DNA of 64,000 bases from Streptomyces sp. NBC_00569 (GCF_036345255.1 NZ_CP107783.1:2728001-2792000), one strand, 5' to 3'. Counted from the stretch's first letter, positions 17,418 through 25,801 are shown. Translations and numbers: made by a program. Notes: generated by a model not told the origin, from the letters alone.

Positions 17418-18539
17418 ATGGGCACAGAGATCACACCGTTCCGGGTGCACTTCCCCGACGACTCGGTGCAGGAGCTGCGTCGACGACTGACTGCCGCGCG
17501 CTGGCCGGACGCCGAGACGGTCGACGGCTGGGAGCAGGGTCCGAAGCTGTCGTACATGAAAAATCTGTGCGCTTCGTGGGAGCGGGAGTACGACTGGCGC
17601 GCCGCCGAGGAGCGCCTCAACGCCGTCCCCCAGTTCCGCACCGAGATCGACGGCCTGGACGTGCACTTCCTGCACGCGCGTTCCCCCCATGCCGGCGCCA
17701 CGCCCTTGCTGCTGACCCACGGGTGGCCCAGCTCGGTCCTGGAGTTCCTGGACCTGATTCCCGAGCTCACCGATCCCGAAGACCCGTCCCAGGCCTTCCA
17801 CGTGGTGTGCCCGTCGCTGCCGGGACACGGATTCAGCGGCAGGCCGTCGTCCGCGGGCTGGACGGTCGGCAGGACCAGCAGGGCCTGGGCGCAGTTGATG
17901 GCCCGGCTCGGCTACCCGCGATACGGCGCGCACGGCGGTGACTGGGGTTCGTGGGTGAGCGCCGAACTCGGCACCGCCGACCCGGACCACCTCCTGGGCA
18001 TCCATCTGACCATGCCGCTGGCCAAGGCACCCGATCACCCGGTGGAACTGGACGCGCGCGACCAGCAGGCCATGGCACGGATGAAGAGTTTCGGCCAGAA
18101 CCGCTCGGGCTACGCGGCCATCCAGTCCACGCGCCCGCAAGCGCTCGGATACGGCCTCGCGGACTCCCCCACCGGTCAACTCGCCTGGATCCTGGACCGG
18201 TTCTGGGAGTGGGTCGACCACGACGGCAGCCTGGAGAAGGCGCTGCCCCAGGACGCGCTGCTCGACATGGCCACCGTCTACTGGCTGACGGGCACCGGGG
18301 CCTCGTCGGCACGGCTGTTCTGGGAGAGCTTCAACAAGGAGCCGATGAATCCCACGAACGTACCCGTCGGATGCTCCGTGTTTCCCAAGGACGCGTGGCT
18401 GCCGCGCGCGTGGGCCGAACAGCGCTTCACGGATCTGCGTTACTGGAAGGATCTCGACAGCGGCGGGCACTTCCCGGCCCTGGAGAGGCCCTCCGTCCTC
18501 GCCGATGAACTGCGAGCGTTCTTCGCTCTCCTGAACTGA
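17418..18539 (+). CDS. Epoxide hydrolase (EHN-domain alpha/beta hydrolase)
   Basis: A 373-aa alpha/beta hydrolase with an N-terminal EHN domain (FRVHFPDDSVQELRRRLTAARWPD). The oxyanion-hole motif is HGWPSSVLEF (residues about 101-110). The nucleophile is Asp175 in AHGGDWGSWVS, and the catalytic histidine is in DSGGHFPALERP. An aspartate rather than serine nucleophile is diagnostic of epoxide hydrolases. AAGGAGG stands eight bases before the ATG, and a TAGCCT box at 17370-17375 may be its -10. The AlkZ-like gene begins eight bases after its stop, so the two are cotranscribed and probably coupled. Pairing with a DNA-repair glycosylase suggests detoxification of a reactive epoxide, though a biosynthetic role is possible. 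Confidence 0.9.
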   Translation: MGTEITPFRVHFPDDSVQELRRRLTAARWPDAETVDGWEQGPKLSYMKNLCASWEREYDWRAAEERLNAVPQFRTEIDGLDVHFLHARSPHAGATPLLLTHGWPSSVLEFLDLIPELTDPEDPSQAFHVVCPSLPGHGFSGRPSSAGWTVGRTSRAWAQLMARLGYPRYGAHGGDWGSWVSAELGTADPDHLLGIHLTMPLAKAPDHPVELDARDQQAMARMKSFGQNRSGYAAIQSTRPQALGYGLADSPTGQLAWILDRFWEWVDHDGSLEKALPQDALLDMATVYWLTGTGASSARLFWESFNKEPMNPTNVPVGCSVFPKDAWLPRAWAEQRFTDLRYWKDLDSGGHFPALERPSVLADELRAFFALLN

Positions 18540-18547
18540 GAGGTCAG

Positions 18548-19669
18548 ATGGCCACCACTGCGTCCCAGCCCGCCGACGTGCTCGACCGGCGGGCTCTCAA
18601 CCGCGCCTTTCTGGCACGCCAGTTGCTGCTGAACCGACGACCGATGCCGGCAGAAGCAGCGCTCGAGCACCTCGTGGGCCTGCAGGCGCAGGCGCCCTTC
18701 CCCCCGTACTACGGCCTGTGGACCAGGCTGGAGGACTTCCGTCCCACGGAACTGGCCGAACTCCTCACCGGGCGGCAGGCCGTGCGCGTCCCGCTGATGC
18801 GCGGCACCGTCCATCTGGTCACGTCCTCCGACTGCCGCAGACTGCGGCCGTGCGTGAAGCCGTTCCTGGAACGAAGCCTGATCAGCACCTTCGCCAAGGA
18901 CCTGAACGGACTGGATCCCGCCAAGGTGGCGGCAGCGGGCCGGGAGCTCCTGGAAGAGGCTCCGCACACCGTCGGCGACCTGACCGCCGCCCTGCGTGCG
19001 ACCTGGCCGGACCACCCCGCCAACGCGCTCAGCAACGTCGTGCGCTGTCTGCTGCCGGTGGTCCAGATCCCGCCCCGCGGAGTCTGGGGGCAGGGCGGAC
19101 AGCCGACGTACGCCTTGGCGGAGGACTGGATCGGCGCCCCGCTGGACACGGAGCCCGACCTCGACGACCTGGTCCTGCGCTATCTGGCGGCGTTCGGGCC
19201 CGCCACCGTCAAGGACATCCAGGCATGGTCGGGTCTCACCCGGCTGCGCGCGGTGACCGACCGCCTGCGTCCGCGGCTGGTCTCCTTGCGCGACGAGGAA
19301 GGAAGAGAGCTCCTGGATCTGCCGGACGCCCCGCGGCCGGGCACCGACGCGCCCGCACCGGTTCGCTATCTGGCGCCGTACGACAACGCGATCCTCTCCC
19401 ACGCGGACCGCACCCGGATCATCAGCGATGCCCATCGCAAGGCCATCGCGACGAAGAACGCCGTGATTCCGGGGACGATCCTCGTCGACGGATTCGTCGC
19501 CGGCGCCTGGCGGGTCGACCGTGCGCGCGCGTCGACCACCGTCGACGTACAGCTCTTCTCCGCCGTGAGCAAGCGGGTGCGTGCCGAGCTCGCGGAGGAG
19601 GGCGAGCGTCTGCTGCTCTTCGCCTCGGACGGCGCCGCACCGCGTGAACTTCGCATCGCCGACGCGTGA
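18548..19669 (+). CDS. AlkZ-like DNA glycosylase (HTH_42 winged-helix family)
   Basis: A 373-aa protein of the HTH_42 superfamily, often annotated only as 'winged helix DNA-binding domain-containing protein'. The motif LEHLVGLQAQAPFPPYYGLWTR contains Q46-A47-Q48, the Q-phi-Q catalytic motif of Streptomyces AlkZ. YcaQ/AlkX-type relatives have Q-x-D instead. The C-terminal lobe has the family blocks RYLAPYDNAILSHADRTRII and ILVDGFVAGAWRV. Known AlkZ-like enzymes excise bulky alkylated purines or unhook interstrand crosslinks and give self-resistance to genotoxins such as azinomycin, hedamycin and trioxacarcin. It is coupled to the epoxide hydrolase gene. Activity here is inferred from motif and context. 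Confidence 0.8.
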   Translation: MATTASQPADVLDRRALNRAFLARQLLLNRRPMPAEAALEHLVGLQAQAPFPPYYGLWTRLEDFRPTELAELLTGRQAVRVPLMRGTVHLVTSSDCRRLRPCVKPFLERSLISTFAKDLNGLDPAKVAAAGRELLEEAPHTVGDLTAALRATWPDHPANALSNVVRCLLPVVQIPPRGVWGQGGQPTYALAEDWIGAPLDTEPDLDDLVLRYLAAFGPATVKDIQAWSGLTRLRAVTDRLRPRLVSLRDEEGRELLDLPDAPRPGTDAPAPVRYLAPYDNAILSHADRTRIISDAHRKAIATKNAVIPGTILVDGFVAGAWRVDRARASTTVDVQLFSAVSKRVRAELAEEGERLLLFASDGAAPRELRIADA

Positions 19670-19677
19670 CGCGACGG

Positions 19678-19734
19678 ACGAACCCCCTGGGGGACGGTGA
19701 TCGTCGATCGCACACCGTCCGCCAGGGGGTTCGT
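19678..19734. terminator. Bidirectional terminator between convergent genes
   Basis: ACGAACCCCCTGG (19678-19690) pairs perfectly with 19722-19734. An inner GGACGGTG/CACCGTCC stem (19692-19699 with 19713-19720) extends the hairpin. It lies between the AlkZ-like gene and the convergent hydrolase-like gene and can serve both. Confidence 0.8.
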
Positions 19735-19752
19735 TGTCAGCCCAGGCCGTTG

Positions 19753-21201
19753 TCAGCTCAAGCTCGAGTCCGCGGGGATGCTCGGCCGGGCCTCTCCCGG
19801 CAACTCCACACGCGTGGGCGGCAGTTCACCGTCTACCAGGTACGCGTCGACGAGCGCGTCCACCTGCGCGTTGCCGCCGAGCCGGTAGATCTCGTGGGCT
19901 CCGGAGTCGGTGACCAGGATCAGCGGATGCCCCAGTCGCTCGGCCATGGCCACCGCCCCCGGGCAGTGGTCCAGCGGGTCGCCGTCGGCCTGCACCACAA
20001 GCCCCGTCGGGTAGTCGCCGCGGATGATGGCCGGGCGCCGCTCGACGGGTGTGCACGTACCGAAGGCGGCGACCCAGGGCTGAGCGCGCATCACGCCGAA
20101 GCCGTAGGGGAAACGGTCCCTGAAGTCACGCATGTCGCGGTAGTAGATCTCCAGGTCGGCCGGCCACTCGGTCTCGCACGTCACGGCTTCCAGCACGGCG
20201 TCGCGCAGTCCGCCCGCCGCGGTACCCGGCCGCCAGCGGGACTGGCCCGCTAGCAGTTCACGGGCCCGCTCCGCGTCGCCGGCGCCGGTCGCCTTGCCCA
20301 ACTCGCCTATCAGGGCGCCGAGTTCTTGCCAGCGACCGCGAGCCGCGCTCAGGGTGCCGACGACTCCGTCGAACGCAGTACGCAAGGACGCGCCCTCGCC
20401 GATGGAGGCCAGGGCCGCCGCGGCCTCCTCCACGCTCTCCAGTACCCGCGCGGCGCCGTCGCCGAGACCGAAGAACCGGTCACGCTGCCCGACCCACTCC
20501 GCCCACAGGTCCACGTTCTCGCGCACCGCGAGCGCCTGGGAGGCGAACTGCTCCCGCCAGTCCCAGTCCGGATGGACCGAGGAGTCGAGGACGCTGCGGT
20601 CCAGGTGCGCTCCGAACATCGCCCCGTAGAGCGCGCCGAGCAGCGTGCCGTAGGCCCAGCCGACGAAGCTGATCCGCGCTTCGCCGAGCAGGATGCGGAT
20701 CACGTTCATGTCGCGGGCGCTGTTGGCCGTGGTGGTGTGACGGCGCAGGTTGCCCCCGGCGCGCACGCACCCCTGGTCGCGTTCCCACATGTCCGCGGAG
20801 ATGGCGGCGAACACGGAGTCCGGGGGGCGCGAGTCGAACGGCACGGTCGTCGGACTCGCTTCGCCCTCGACCCGGGTCGAAGCGCCGGTTCCACGAGGGT
20901 CGAAACCGATCAGGTCGTAGACCTCGTGGGGCGCGGTGCCGGCCAGACGCGTCGGCAGCAGCCTGCCGAGACCGCCGTCGCCGCCCGGGCCACCGTTGAG
21001 GGACAGCAGCGCACCACGCCTCCTGCGCTGATCCAGCGCCCGGATCCGGCTGAGCGCCAGCTCGATGCGCTCACCGGAAGGGTGCGCGTAGTCGAGCGGC
21101 ACTTCGATGAAGGCGAGTTCGAGGCTGTCGTCGAATTCGCCCGGCTTCCACGTCAGTTGCTGCGTCAGAAAGTGGCGCAACCCGGATTCGTCCCATGTCA
21201 T
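19753..21201 (-). CDS. TAP-like alpha/beta hydrolase lacking its serine nucleophile
   Basis: A 482-aa protein with the fold of Streptomyces tripeptidyl aminopeptidases/proline iminopeptidases: PLDYAHPSGERIELALSRI, LLSLNGGPGGDG (oxyanion hole), YDLIGFDPRGTGAS, and the TAP C-terminal block VVQADGDPLDHCPGA...DSGAHEIYRLGG...VDAYLVDGELPP. The nucleophile elbow, normally G-x-S-Y-G, reads FVGWAYGTLLG, with Ala183 where serine belongs (codon GCC, so not a sequencing wobble of a Ser codon). The acid and histidine are kept. No signal peptide is present, unlike secreted TAP enzymes. It may be a binding protein, a non-hydrolytic enzyme, or inactive. It is divergent from the secreted protein gene at 21325. 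Confidence 0.8.
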   Translation of the reverse strand: MTWDESGLRHFLTQQLTWKPGEFDDSLELAFIEVPLDYAHPSGERIELALSRIRALDQRRRRGALLSLNGGPGGDGGLGRLLPTRLAGTAPHEVYDLIGFDPRGTGASTRVEGEASPTTVPFDSRPPDSVFAAISADMWERDQGCVRAGGNLRRHTTTANSARDMNVIRILLGEARISFVGWAYGTLLGALYGAMFGAHLDRSVLDSSVHPDWDWREQFASQALAVRENVDLWAEWVGQRDRFFGLGDGAARVLESVEEAAAALASIGEGASLRTAFDGVVGTLSAARGRWQELGALIGELGKATGAGDAERARELLAGQSRWRPGTAAGGLRDAVLEAVTCETEWPADLEIYYRDMRDFRDRFPYGFGVMRAQPWVAAFGTCTPVERRPAIIRGDYPTGLVVQADGDPLDHCPGAVAMAERLGHPLILVTDSGAHEIYRLGGNAQVDALVDAYLVDGELPPTRVELPGEARPSIPADSSLS

Positions 21202-21324
21202 GAGGGCACGGTCCGGCTCGGCGCTAGAGGCACTCCGGAGCCGGCATGGAGCTGTGAGGCGAGCCGCGGCCCGCTACGACGATCCTCCAGCAGCGCTAGA
21301 GGCCAATCAGCCATTCTCATCGCC

Positions 21325-21792
21325 ATGAAAACGCGACTCATCCTCACCGTGACGGCGGCCGCGCTCCTGGGCGTGGTGACAACGACCGGCACCGCCGGGG
21401 CGTCCCAGCTGTGCGCCCTTACTCCCGTCGGAACCTGGTCGGGCACGGTCACCCGCCCCGGAGCGAGCGACCCGATCCAGCTCTCCTTCGGCAAATCCGG
21501 CCATGCGTGCCTGATAACCACCTCCGGGTCCGGCACCGCGACCAGCAGCGGAACCTGGACCCGGAGCGGATCCCAGCAGTTCAACTACAAGATCAAGGAA
21601 TCACTGACCGATGCGAACGGGACGGCCACCGGCTGGATCCAGATCAACCAGGACGCCGTCCAGGAAGGAACGGACTTCAGCAGCTCCGGTACCTCACTGA
21701 TCTACGACCTCAACGGCAACCTGCAAGGGTCGGTGATCTCCCACGTCACCGCCACCAGGACCTCCTCCTCCGCGCTTCCGTGCGCCGCCTGA
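21325..21792 (+). CDS. Small secreted beta-rich protein, paralogue B
   Basis: A 155-aa protein with a signal peptide (MKTRLILTVTAAALLGVVTTTGTAGA). The mature sequence aligns along its length with the protein at 15664-16119. Shared features are VGTWSGTVT, a GKSGHACLITTSGSG block, a GTW...G pattern, FNYKIKESLTDANGTATGWIQINQ, an F-S-S-G-S motif, YDLNGN and a final V-x-A-x-R before a C-terminal cysteine. One is therefore a duplicate of the other. It contains three cysteines after the signal. Family and function are not recognised. It is the last gene of the inserted block and converges on the dihydropyrimidinase gene. Confidence 0.7.
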   Translation: MKTRLILTVTAAALLGVVTTTGTAGASQLCALTPVGTWSGTVTRPGASDPIQLSFGKSGHACLITTSGSGTATSSGTWTRSGSQQFNYKIKESLTDANGTATGWIQINQDAVQEGTDFSSSGTSLIYDLNGNLQGSVISHVTATRTSSSALPCAA

Positions 21793-21828
21793 GCGAGAGC
21801 CTTGGCGTTCGTCGCCGGTGCGGGCCCG

Positions 21829-23235
21829 CTAGCCGACGTACTGCGTGATGCCGCGGGGGACGTACACGCCGTGTCCGGCCCGACCCGTGAACGTCCGCTG
21901 ATCGATGACCAGTTCACCGCGGGAGAGCACCGTCTCGACGCGGCCGGTGATCCGCTTGCCCTCGTACGCCGAGTAGTCGACGTTCATGTGATGGGTCTCG
22001 GCGGAGACGACCTGCTCGGCGTGCGGGTCGTAGATGACGACGTCGGCGTCGGCGCCCGGCGCGATGGTGCCCTTCTTCGGGTAGAGGCCGAACATGCGGG
22101 CCGGGGTCGCGCAGGCGATCTCGATCCAGCGGCGGCGCGAGATGTGTCCGTCGACGACGGCCTGGTGCAGGAGGTCCATGCGGTTCTCGACGCCGGGCAT
22201 GCCGTTGGGGATCTTCGAGAAGTCGCCGCGGCCCAGCTCCTTCTGCCCGGTGAAGCAGAACGGGCAGTGGTCGGTGGAGACGACCTGGAGGTCGTTCGTG
22301 CGCAGGCCACGCCACAGGGCCGCCTGGTGGTCCTTGGGCCGCAGGGGCGTGCTGCACACGTACTTGGCGCCCTCGAAGTCCGGCTCGGCGAGGTTGTCCG
22401 TGGACAGGAAGAGGTACTGCGGGCAGGTCTCGCCGAAGACGTTCAGGCCCTCGTCGCGGGCCCGCGCGATCTCGGCGAGCGCCTCCTGCGCCGAGACGTG
22501 CACCACGTACAGGGGCGCGCCCGCGACCTGGGCGAGCTTGATGGCGCGGTGCGTCGCCTCGGCTTCGAGGAGCGCCTTCCTGACCTCGCCGTGGAAGCGC
22601 GGGTCGGTCTCGCCGCGCTCCAGCGCCTGCTGCACGAGGACGTCGATCGCGATGCCGTTCTCGGCGTGCATCATGATGAGGCCGCCGTTCTCACCGGCCC
22701 GCTGCATGGCGCGCAGGATCTGCCCGTCGTCGGAGTAGAAGACGCCGGGGTACGCCATGAACTGCTTGAACGACGTGACCCCCTCGGCGACGAGCAGGTC
22801 CATCTCCTTGAGCGTCTCGTCGTGCACGTCGGAGACGATCATGTGGAAGCCGTAGTCGATCGCGCAGTTCCCGTCGGCCTTGGCGTGCCAGGCGTCCAGG
22901 CCCTCGCGCAGGGTGTGCCCGACGGACTGGATGGCGAAGTCGACGATGGTGGTCGTGCCGCCCCAGGCCGCCGCCCGGGTGCCCGTCTCGAAGGTGTCGG
23001 CGGCGAAGGTGCCGCCGAACGGCATCTCCATGTGGGTGTGCGCGTCGACACCGCCCGGGATGACGTACTTCTGGCGGGCGTCGATCGTCCGGTCCGCGGT
23101 CCAGGATTCCGCGGCGTCGGTGCCGGCCGCGGCGAGGGCGGCGATGCGCCCGTCCTCGATGAGTACGTCGGCGTGGATCTCGTCGGCGGCGGTGACGACG
23201 AGTCCGCCGCGGATGACGGTACGGCTGCTGCTCAT
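21829..23235 (-). CDS. Dihydropyrimidinase / D-hydantoinase
   Basis: A 468-aa cyclic amidohydrolase that opens dihydrouracil to N-carbamoyl-beta-alanine, or hydantoins to N-carbamoyl amino acids. Metal-site motifs are YVIPGGVDAHTHMEMPFGG (His-x-His), the carboxylated lysine in VTSFKQFMAYPG, the histidine in APLYVVHVSAQEAL, and the aspartate in LQVVSTDHCPFC. Length and motifs fit the hydantoinase/DHPase family. It is the last gene of a minus-strand operon and starts 25 bases after the first nitrilase gene. The downstream genes expected in this pathway (oxidoreductase, permease) now lie beyond the inserted block. Confidence 0.94.
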   Translation of the reverse strand: MSSSRTVIRGGLVVTAADEIHADVLIEDGRIAALAAAGTDAAESWTADRTIDARQKYVIPGGVDAHTHMEMPFGGTFAADTFETGTRAAAWGGTTTIVDFAIQSVGHTLREGLDAWHAKADGNCAIDYGFHMIVSDVHDETLKEMDLLVAEGVTSFKQFMAYPGVFYSDDGQILRAMQRAGENGGLIMMHAENGIAIDVLVQQALERGETDPRFHGEVRKALLEAEATHRAIKLAQVAGAPLYVVHVSAQEALAEIARARDEGLNVFGETCPQYLFLSTDNLAEPDFEGAKYVCSTPLRPKDHQAALWRGLRTNDLQVVSTDHCPFCFTGQKELGRGDFSKIPNGMPGVENRMDLLHQAVVDGHISRRRWIEIACATPARMFGLYPKKGTIAPGADADVVIYDPHAEQVVSAETHHMNVDYSAYEGKRITGRVETVLSRGELVIDQRTFTGRAGHGVYVPRGITQYVG

Positions 23236-23260
23236 GCTCCCTCTTCCGTGTCTACGCTGC

Positions 23261-24103
23261 CTACGGGTTGGTCAGCGGCGTGTACGCGCCCGGCGCGCGG
23301 TCGCGGTAGAACTGCCAGCGGTCGCGGACCTCGCGCAGTTTGGCCATGTCGAGGTCCCGTACGACGAGTTCGGGTTCCTTGTCCCCGGCGACCTCCCCGA
23401 CGAACTGGCCCTCCGGGTCGACGAAGTAGCTCGTCCCGTAGAAGTCGTTGTCGCCGTACTCCTCCTGGCCGACGCGGTTGATCGCGCCGACGAAGTACTC
23501 GTTCGCGACGGCGGACGCCGGCTGTTCCAGCTGCCACAGGTAGCCGGACAGACCGCGCGAGGTCGCCGACGGGTTGAACACGATCTGCGCCCCTTCGAGG
23601 CCCAGTGCGCGCCAGCCCTCGGGGAAGTGCCGGTCGTAGCAGATGTAGACGCCGATCTTCCCGACGGCCGTGTCGAAGACGGGCCAGCCGGAGTTGCCCG
23701 GCCGGAAGTAGAACTTCTCCCAGAATCCCTTCACTTGCGGGATGTGGGTCTTGCGGTACTTGCCGAGGTAGGTGCCGTCGGCGTCGATCACGGCGGCCGT
23801 GTTGTAGAGGACGCCGGGCTGCTCCTCCTCGTACATCGGCAGCACGAGGACGATGCCGTGCTCGGCGGCGAGCGTCTGGAAGCGGCGGACGGTGGGGCCG
23901 TCGGGGATCGCCTCGGCGTACTCGTAGAACTTCGCGTCCTGCACCTGGCAGAAGTACGGGCCGTAGAACAGCTCCTGGAAGCAGAGGACCTTCGCCCCCT
24001 GCGCGGCGGCGTCGCGGACGGCCTGCTCATGGACCTGGATCATGGACTCTTTGTCGCCCGTCCAGGCGGTCTGGAAGATCGCGGCGCGGATCACGGTGCT
24101 CAT
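23261..24103 (-). CDS. Nitrilase-superfamily N-carbamoyl-beta-alanine amidohydrolase
   Basis: A 280-aa cytoplasmic amidase that should release ammonia and CO2 from N-carbamoyl-beta-alanine (beta-ureidopropionase step). The catalytic triad is visible: E44 in VLCFQELF, K118 in GKYRKTHIP, and C155 in GVYICYDRHFPEGW. INRVGQEEYGDNDFYGTSYFVDPEGQ is typical of the beta-ureidopropionase branch. It directly precedes dihydropyrimidinase, the enzyme that makes its substrate. A second, gap-free homologue is encoded at 27136-27978. Which copy is the main enzyme cannot be told. Confidence 0.9.
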   Translation of the reverse strand: MSTVIRAAIFQTAWTGDKESMIQVHEQAVRDAAAQGAKVLCFQELFYGPYFCQVQDAKFYEYAEAIPDGPTVRRFQTLAAEHGIVLVLPMYEEEQPGVLYNTAAVIDADGTYLGKYRKTHIPQVKGFWEKFYFRPGNSGWPVFDTAVGKIGVYICYDRHFPEGWRALGLEGAQIVFNPSATSRGLSGYLWQLEQPASAVANEYFVGAINRVGQEEYGDNDFYGTSYFVDPEGQFVGEVAGDKEPELVVRDLDMAKLREVRDRWQFYRDRAPGAYTPLTNP

Positions 24104-24205
24104 CGGGGACCTCCGGTCGCTCGGTGTGCCGTGAGCCTAGGAAGTCCGCGCCGTGTACCGGAGGTGCACCGTGTCACGTCTGGAGCCGTACGGCGTTCCA
24201 CGCTG

Positions 24206-25750
24206 TCACCCTCTCTGCGCGTCATGGGCGAGGAGGGCGATGTGGACGGACGCGGCCTGCTCGAAGTCGTCGAGGTCCAGGCCGAGGAGCGACTCAATGG
24301 CCTCCAGCCTGCGGTAGAGGGCGGGGCGGCTCATGTGGTGGAGCTGCGCCGTGCGCGACTTGTTGCGCCCGGTCGCGAGATAGGTCCGCAGCACGGGCAG
24401 CAGGCCCGGGTCGTCGGCGTACAGGAGCCCGTCCAGCTCGCGTTCGGCGAAGGCCTGCACGTGCGGGTCGTCGCGCAGGAGCCGTACCAGGCCCCGCAGG
24501 CGTACGTCACGCAGGCGCACGACGGGCGGGACGTCCGGGGTGCCGGCCGCGGCCTGCGCGACGTGCAGCGCCTCGCGCAGCCCGGCGGCCACGTCGTCCC
24601 AGGCGGTGCACGGCTCGGCGGCCGCCACGACGGCCTGCTCCCCCGCCCCGGTGCCCAGGCGGGCCGCGAAGTGCTCGGTGAGCGGTCCGGCGGCCTGGTC
24701 GCGGGCGAGGCTGAGCAGGACGGCGGTGGCGCCGTCCGCGAGCTCGGCAGCAAGCCCGCAGAGCCCCAACAGGCGTAGTACGCGGCCGAGTTCGGCCGGG
24801 TCGCCGTCGCGGACGACGAGCGGGACGAAGGTGCGGCGGTTGACGGGGAGACCGGCGACCCTGGCCCGGGGCAGGAGCTGGCGGGCCGGTACGACGCCGG
24901 AGACGAGCTCGGTGAGGATGCCCTGCGCGGACTGCTGCTCCCAGGTGTGGGCGGCGCCCCCGAGCATGCGGTGCAGGACGAGGGCCTCGGCTGCACGTTC
25001 GGCGAGGAGCCGTCCGGTGGGGCCGTCGCCCCGGTAGCCGCACAGCACGACGCTGCCCCAGCGCTCGCCGCGCCCGTCGAGGGCGGCGCGGTACCAGTCG
25101 GCGCCGTCGGCGCAGCCCGCCCGGCGCGCGATGCGTTCCCAGTCGCGCAGCACGTCGTCCACGGCGGACCGCTCACCGGCGGTGGCGAGGACACGGTGGG
25201 CGAGGTTGGCGACGACGACCGGGCAGCCGCTGTGCGCGGCGATCTCGTCGAGGAGCCGCTGGAGCGGGGCGCCCGCCGTGATGAGTCCGGTCAGCGCGGT
25301 GCGGATCCCCTCGGAGAGGCTGACGGCGGCGAACTTCCGCCTCACGAGCCTCGACTGGACCTCCTCCGTGAGTTCGGCGAAGGGGAACGGGCGGTGCAGG
25401 ACGACCATCGGCAGCCCGTACCGCTCGGCCGCGCGCCGCATGTCCTCGGGCGGTGACGGGAAGGCACGGCCGAGCCCGAGGACGACGGCCGCCGCCTCCG
25501 CGCGGTGCAGGGACTCGATGTACTCGGTCCTGGCGTGGGCGTTCCCGGCCAGGAGGACGCCGGTGGTGAGGACCATCTCGCCGCCGCTGAGCATCACCCC
25601 GACGTCGGCGGCCTCGGCGACGTGCACCCAGCGCACGGGCCGGTCGAGGTGACCGGCCCCCGCGACCACCTCGGGGTCCCCCGCCGCGATCCGCTCCAGG
25701 GCGAGTATCTGCCGTACGGACAGGGCGTGTTCGGCGGCGGTGACGGTCAT
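24206..25750 (-). CDS. PucR-family transcriptional regulator
   Basis: A 514-aa regulator. The N-terminal PucR domain (ALSVRQILALERIAAGDPEVVAGAGHLDRPVRWVHVAEAADV) senses purine/pyrimidine-type ligands in characterised members. The middle is a GGDEF-like region typical of the CdaR/PucR group. The C-terminal HTH_30 domain is LLPVLRTYLATGRNKSRTAQLHHMSRPALYRRLEAIESLLGLDL. It lies inside the catabolic operon, 51 bases after the aminotransferase gene and 102 bases before the nitrilase gene, and is the obvious regulator of the locus. The effector is probably a pathway intermediate, by analogy with allantoin for PucR. Confidence 0.93.
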   Translation of the reverse strand: MTVTAAEHALSVRQILALERIAAGDPEVVAGAGHLDRPVRWVHVAEAADVGVMLSGGEMVLTTGVLLAGNAHARTEYIESLHRAEAAAVVLGLGRAFPSPPEDMRRAAERYGLPMVVLHRPFPFAELTEEVQSRLVRRKFAAVSLSEGIRTALTGLITAGAPLQRLLDEIAAHSGCPVVVANLAHRVLATAGERSAVDDVLRDWERIARRAGCADGADWYRAALDGRGERWGSVVLCGYRGDGPTGRLLAERAAEALVLHRMLGGAAHTWEQQSAQGILTELVSGVVPARQLLPRARVAGLPVNRRTFVPLVVRDGDPAELGRVLRLLGLCGLAAELADGATAVLLSLARDQAAGPLTEHFAARLGTGAGEQAVVAAAEPCTAWDDVAAGLREALHVAQAAAGTPDVPPVVRLRDVRLRGLVRLLRDDPHVQAFAERELDGLLYADDPGLLPVLRTYLATGRNKSRTAQLHHMSRPALYRRLEAIESLLGLDLDDFEQAASVHIALLAHDAQRG

Positions 25751-25801
25751 GGGGCCCCCTTCCTTGGCACTGCCTTCGAACGGGCAGACCCGCTGCCTCG
25801 G

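Larger units (their letters stand above)
8150..21828. other. Inserted amino-deoxysugar / self-resistance gene block (boundaries approximate)
   Basis: Thirteen genes separate the oxidoreductase/permease pair from the dihydropyrimidinase operon, genes that work in one pathway and lie on the same minus strand. Inside are rmlB, an MDR reductase, an MFS exporter, rmlA, an epimerase, a glycosyltransferase, a SnoaL-like gene, a sugar aminotransferase, an epoxide hydrolase, an AlkZ-like glycosylase, an inactive-looking hydrolase and two related secreted proteins. Third codon positions in rmlB and the leader at 9535-9642 are more A/T rich than the flanks. No mobility gene or attachment repeat was found, so insertion is inferred from gene order alone. 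Confidence 0.6.

Noticed and set aside
21802..23481. 559-codon plus-strand frame opposite dihydropyrimidinase
   Set aside because: A shadow of a gene whose catalytic motifs are intact on the other strand.
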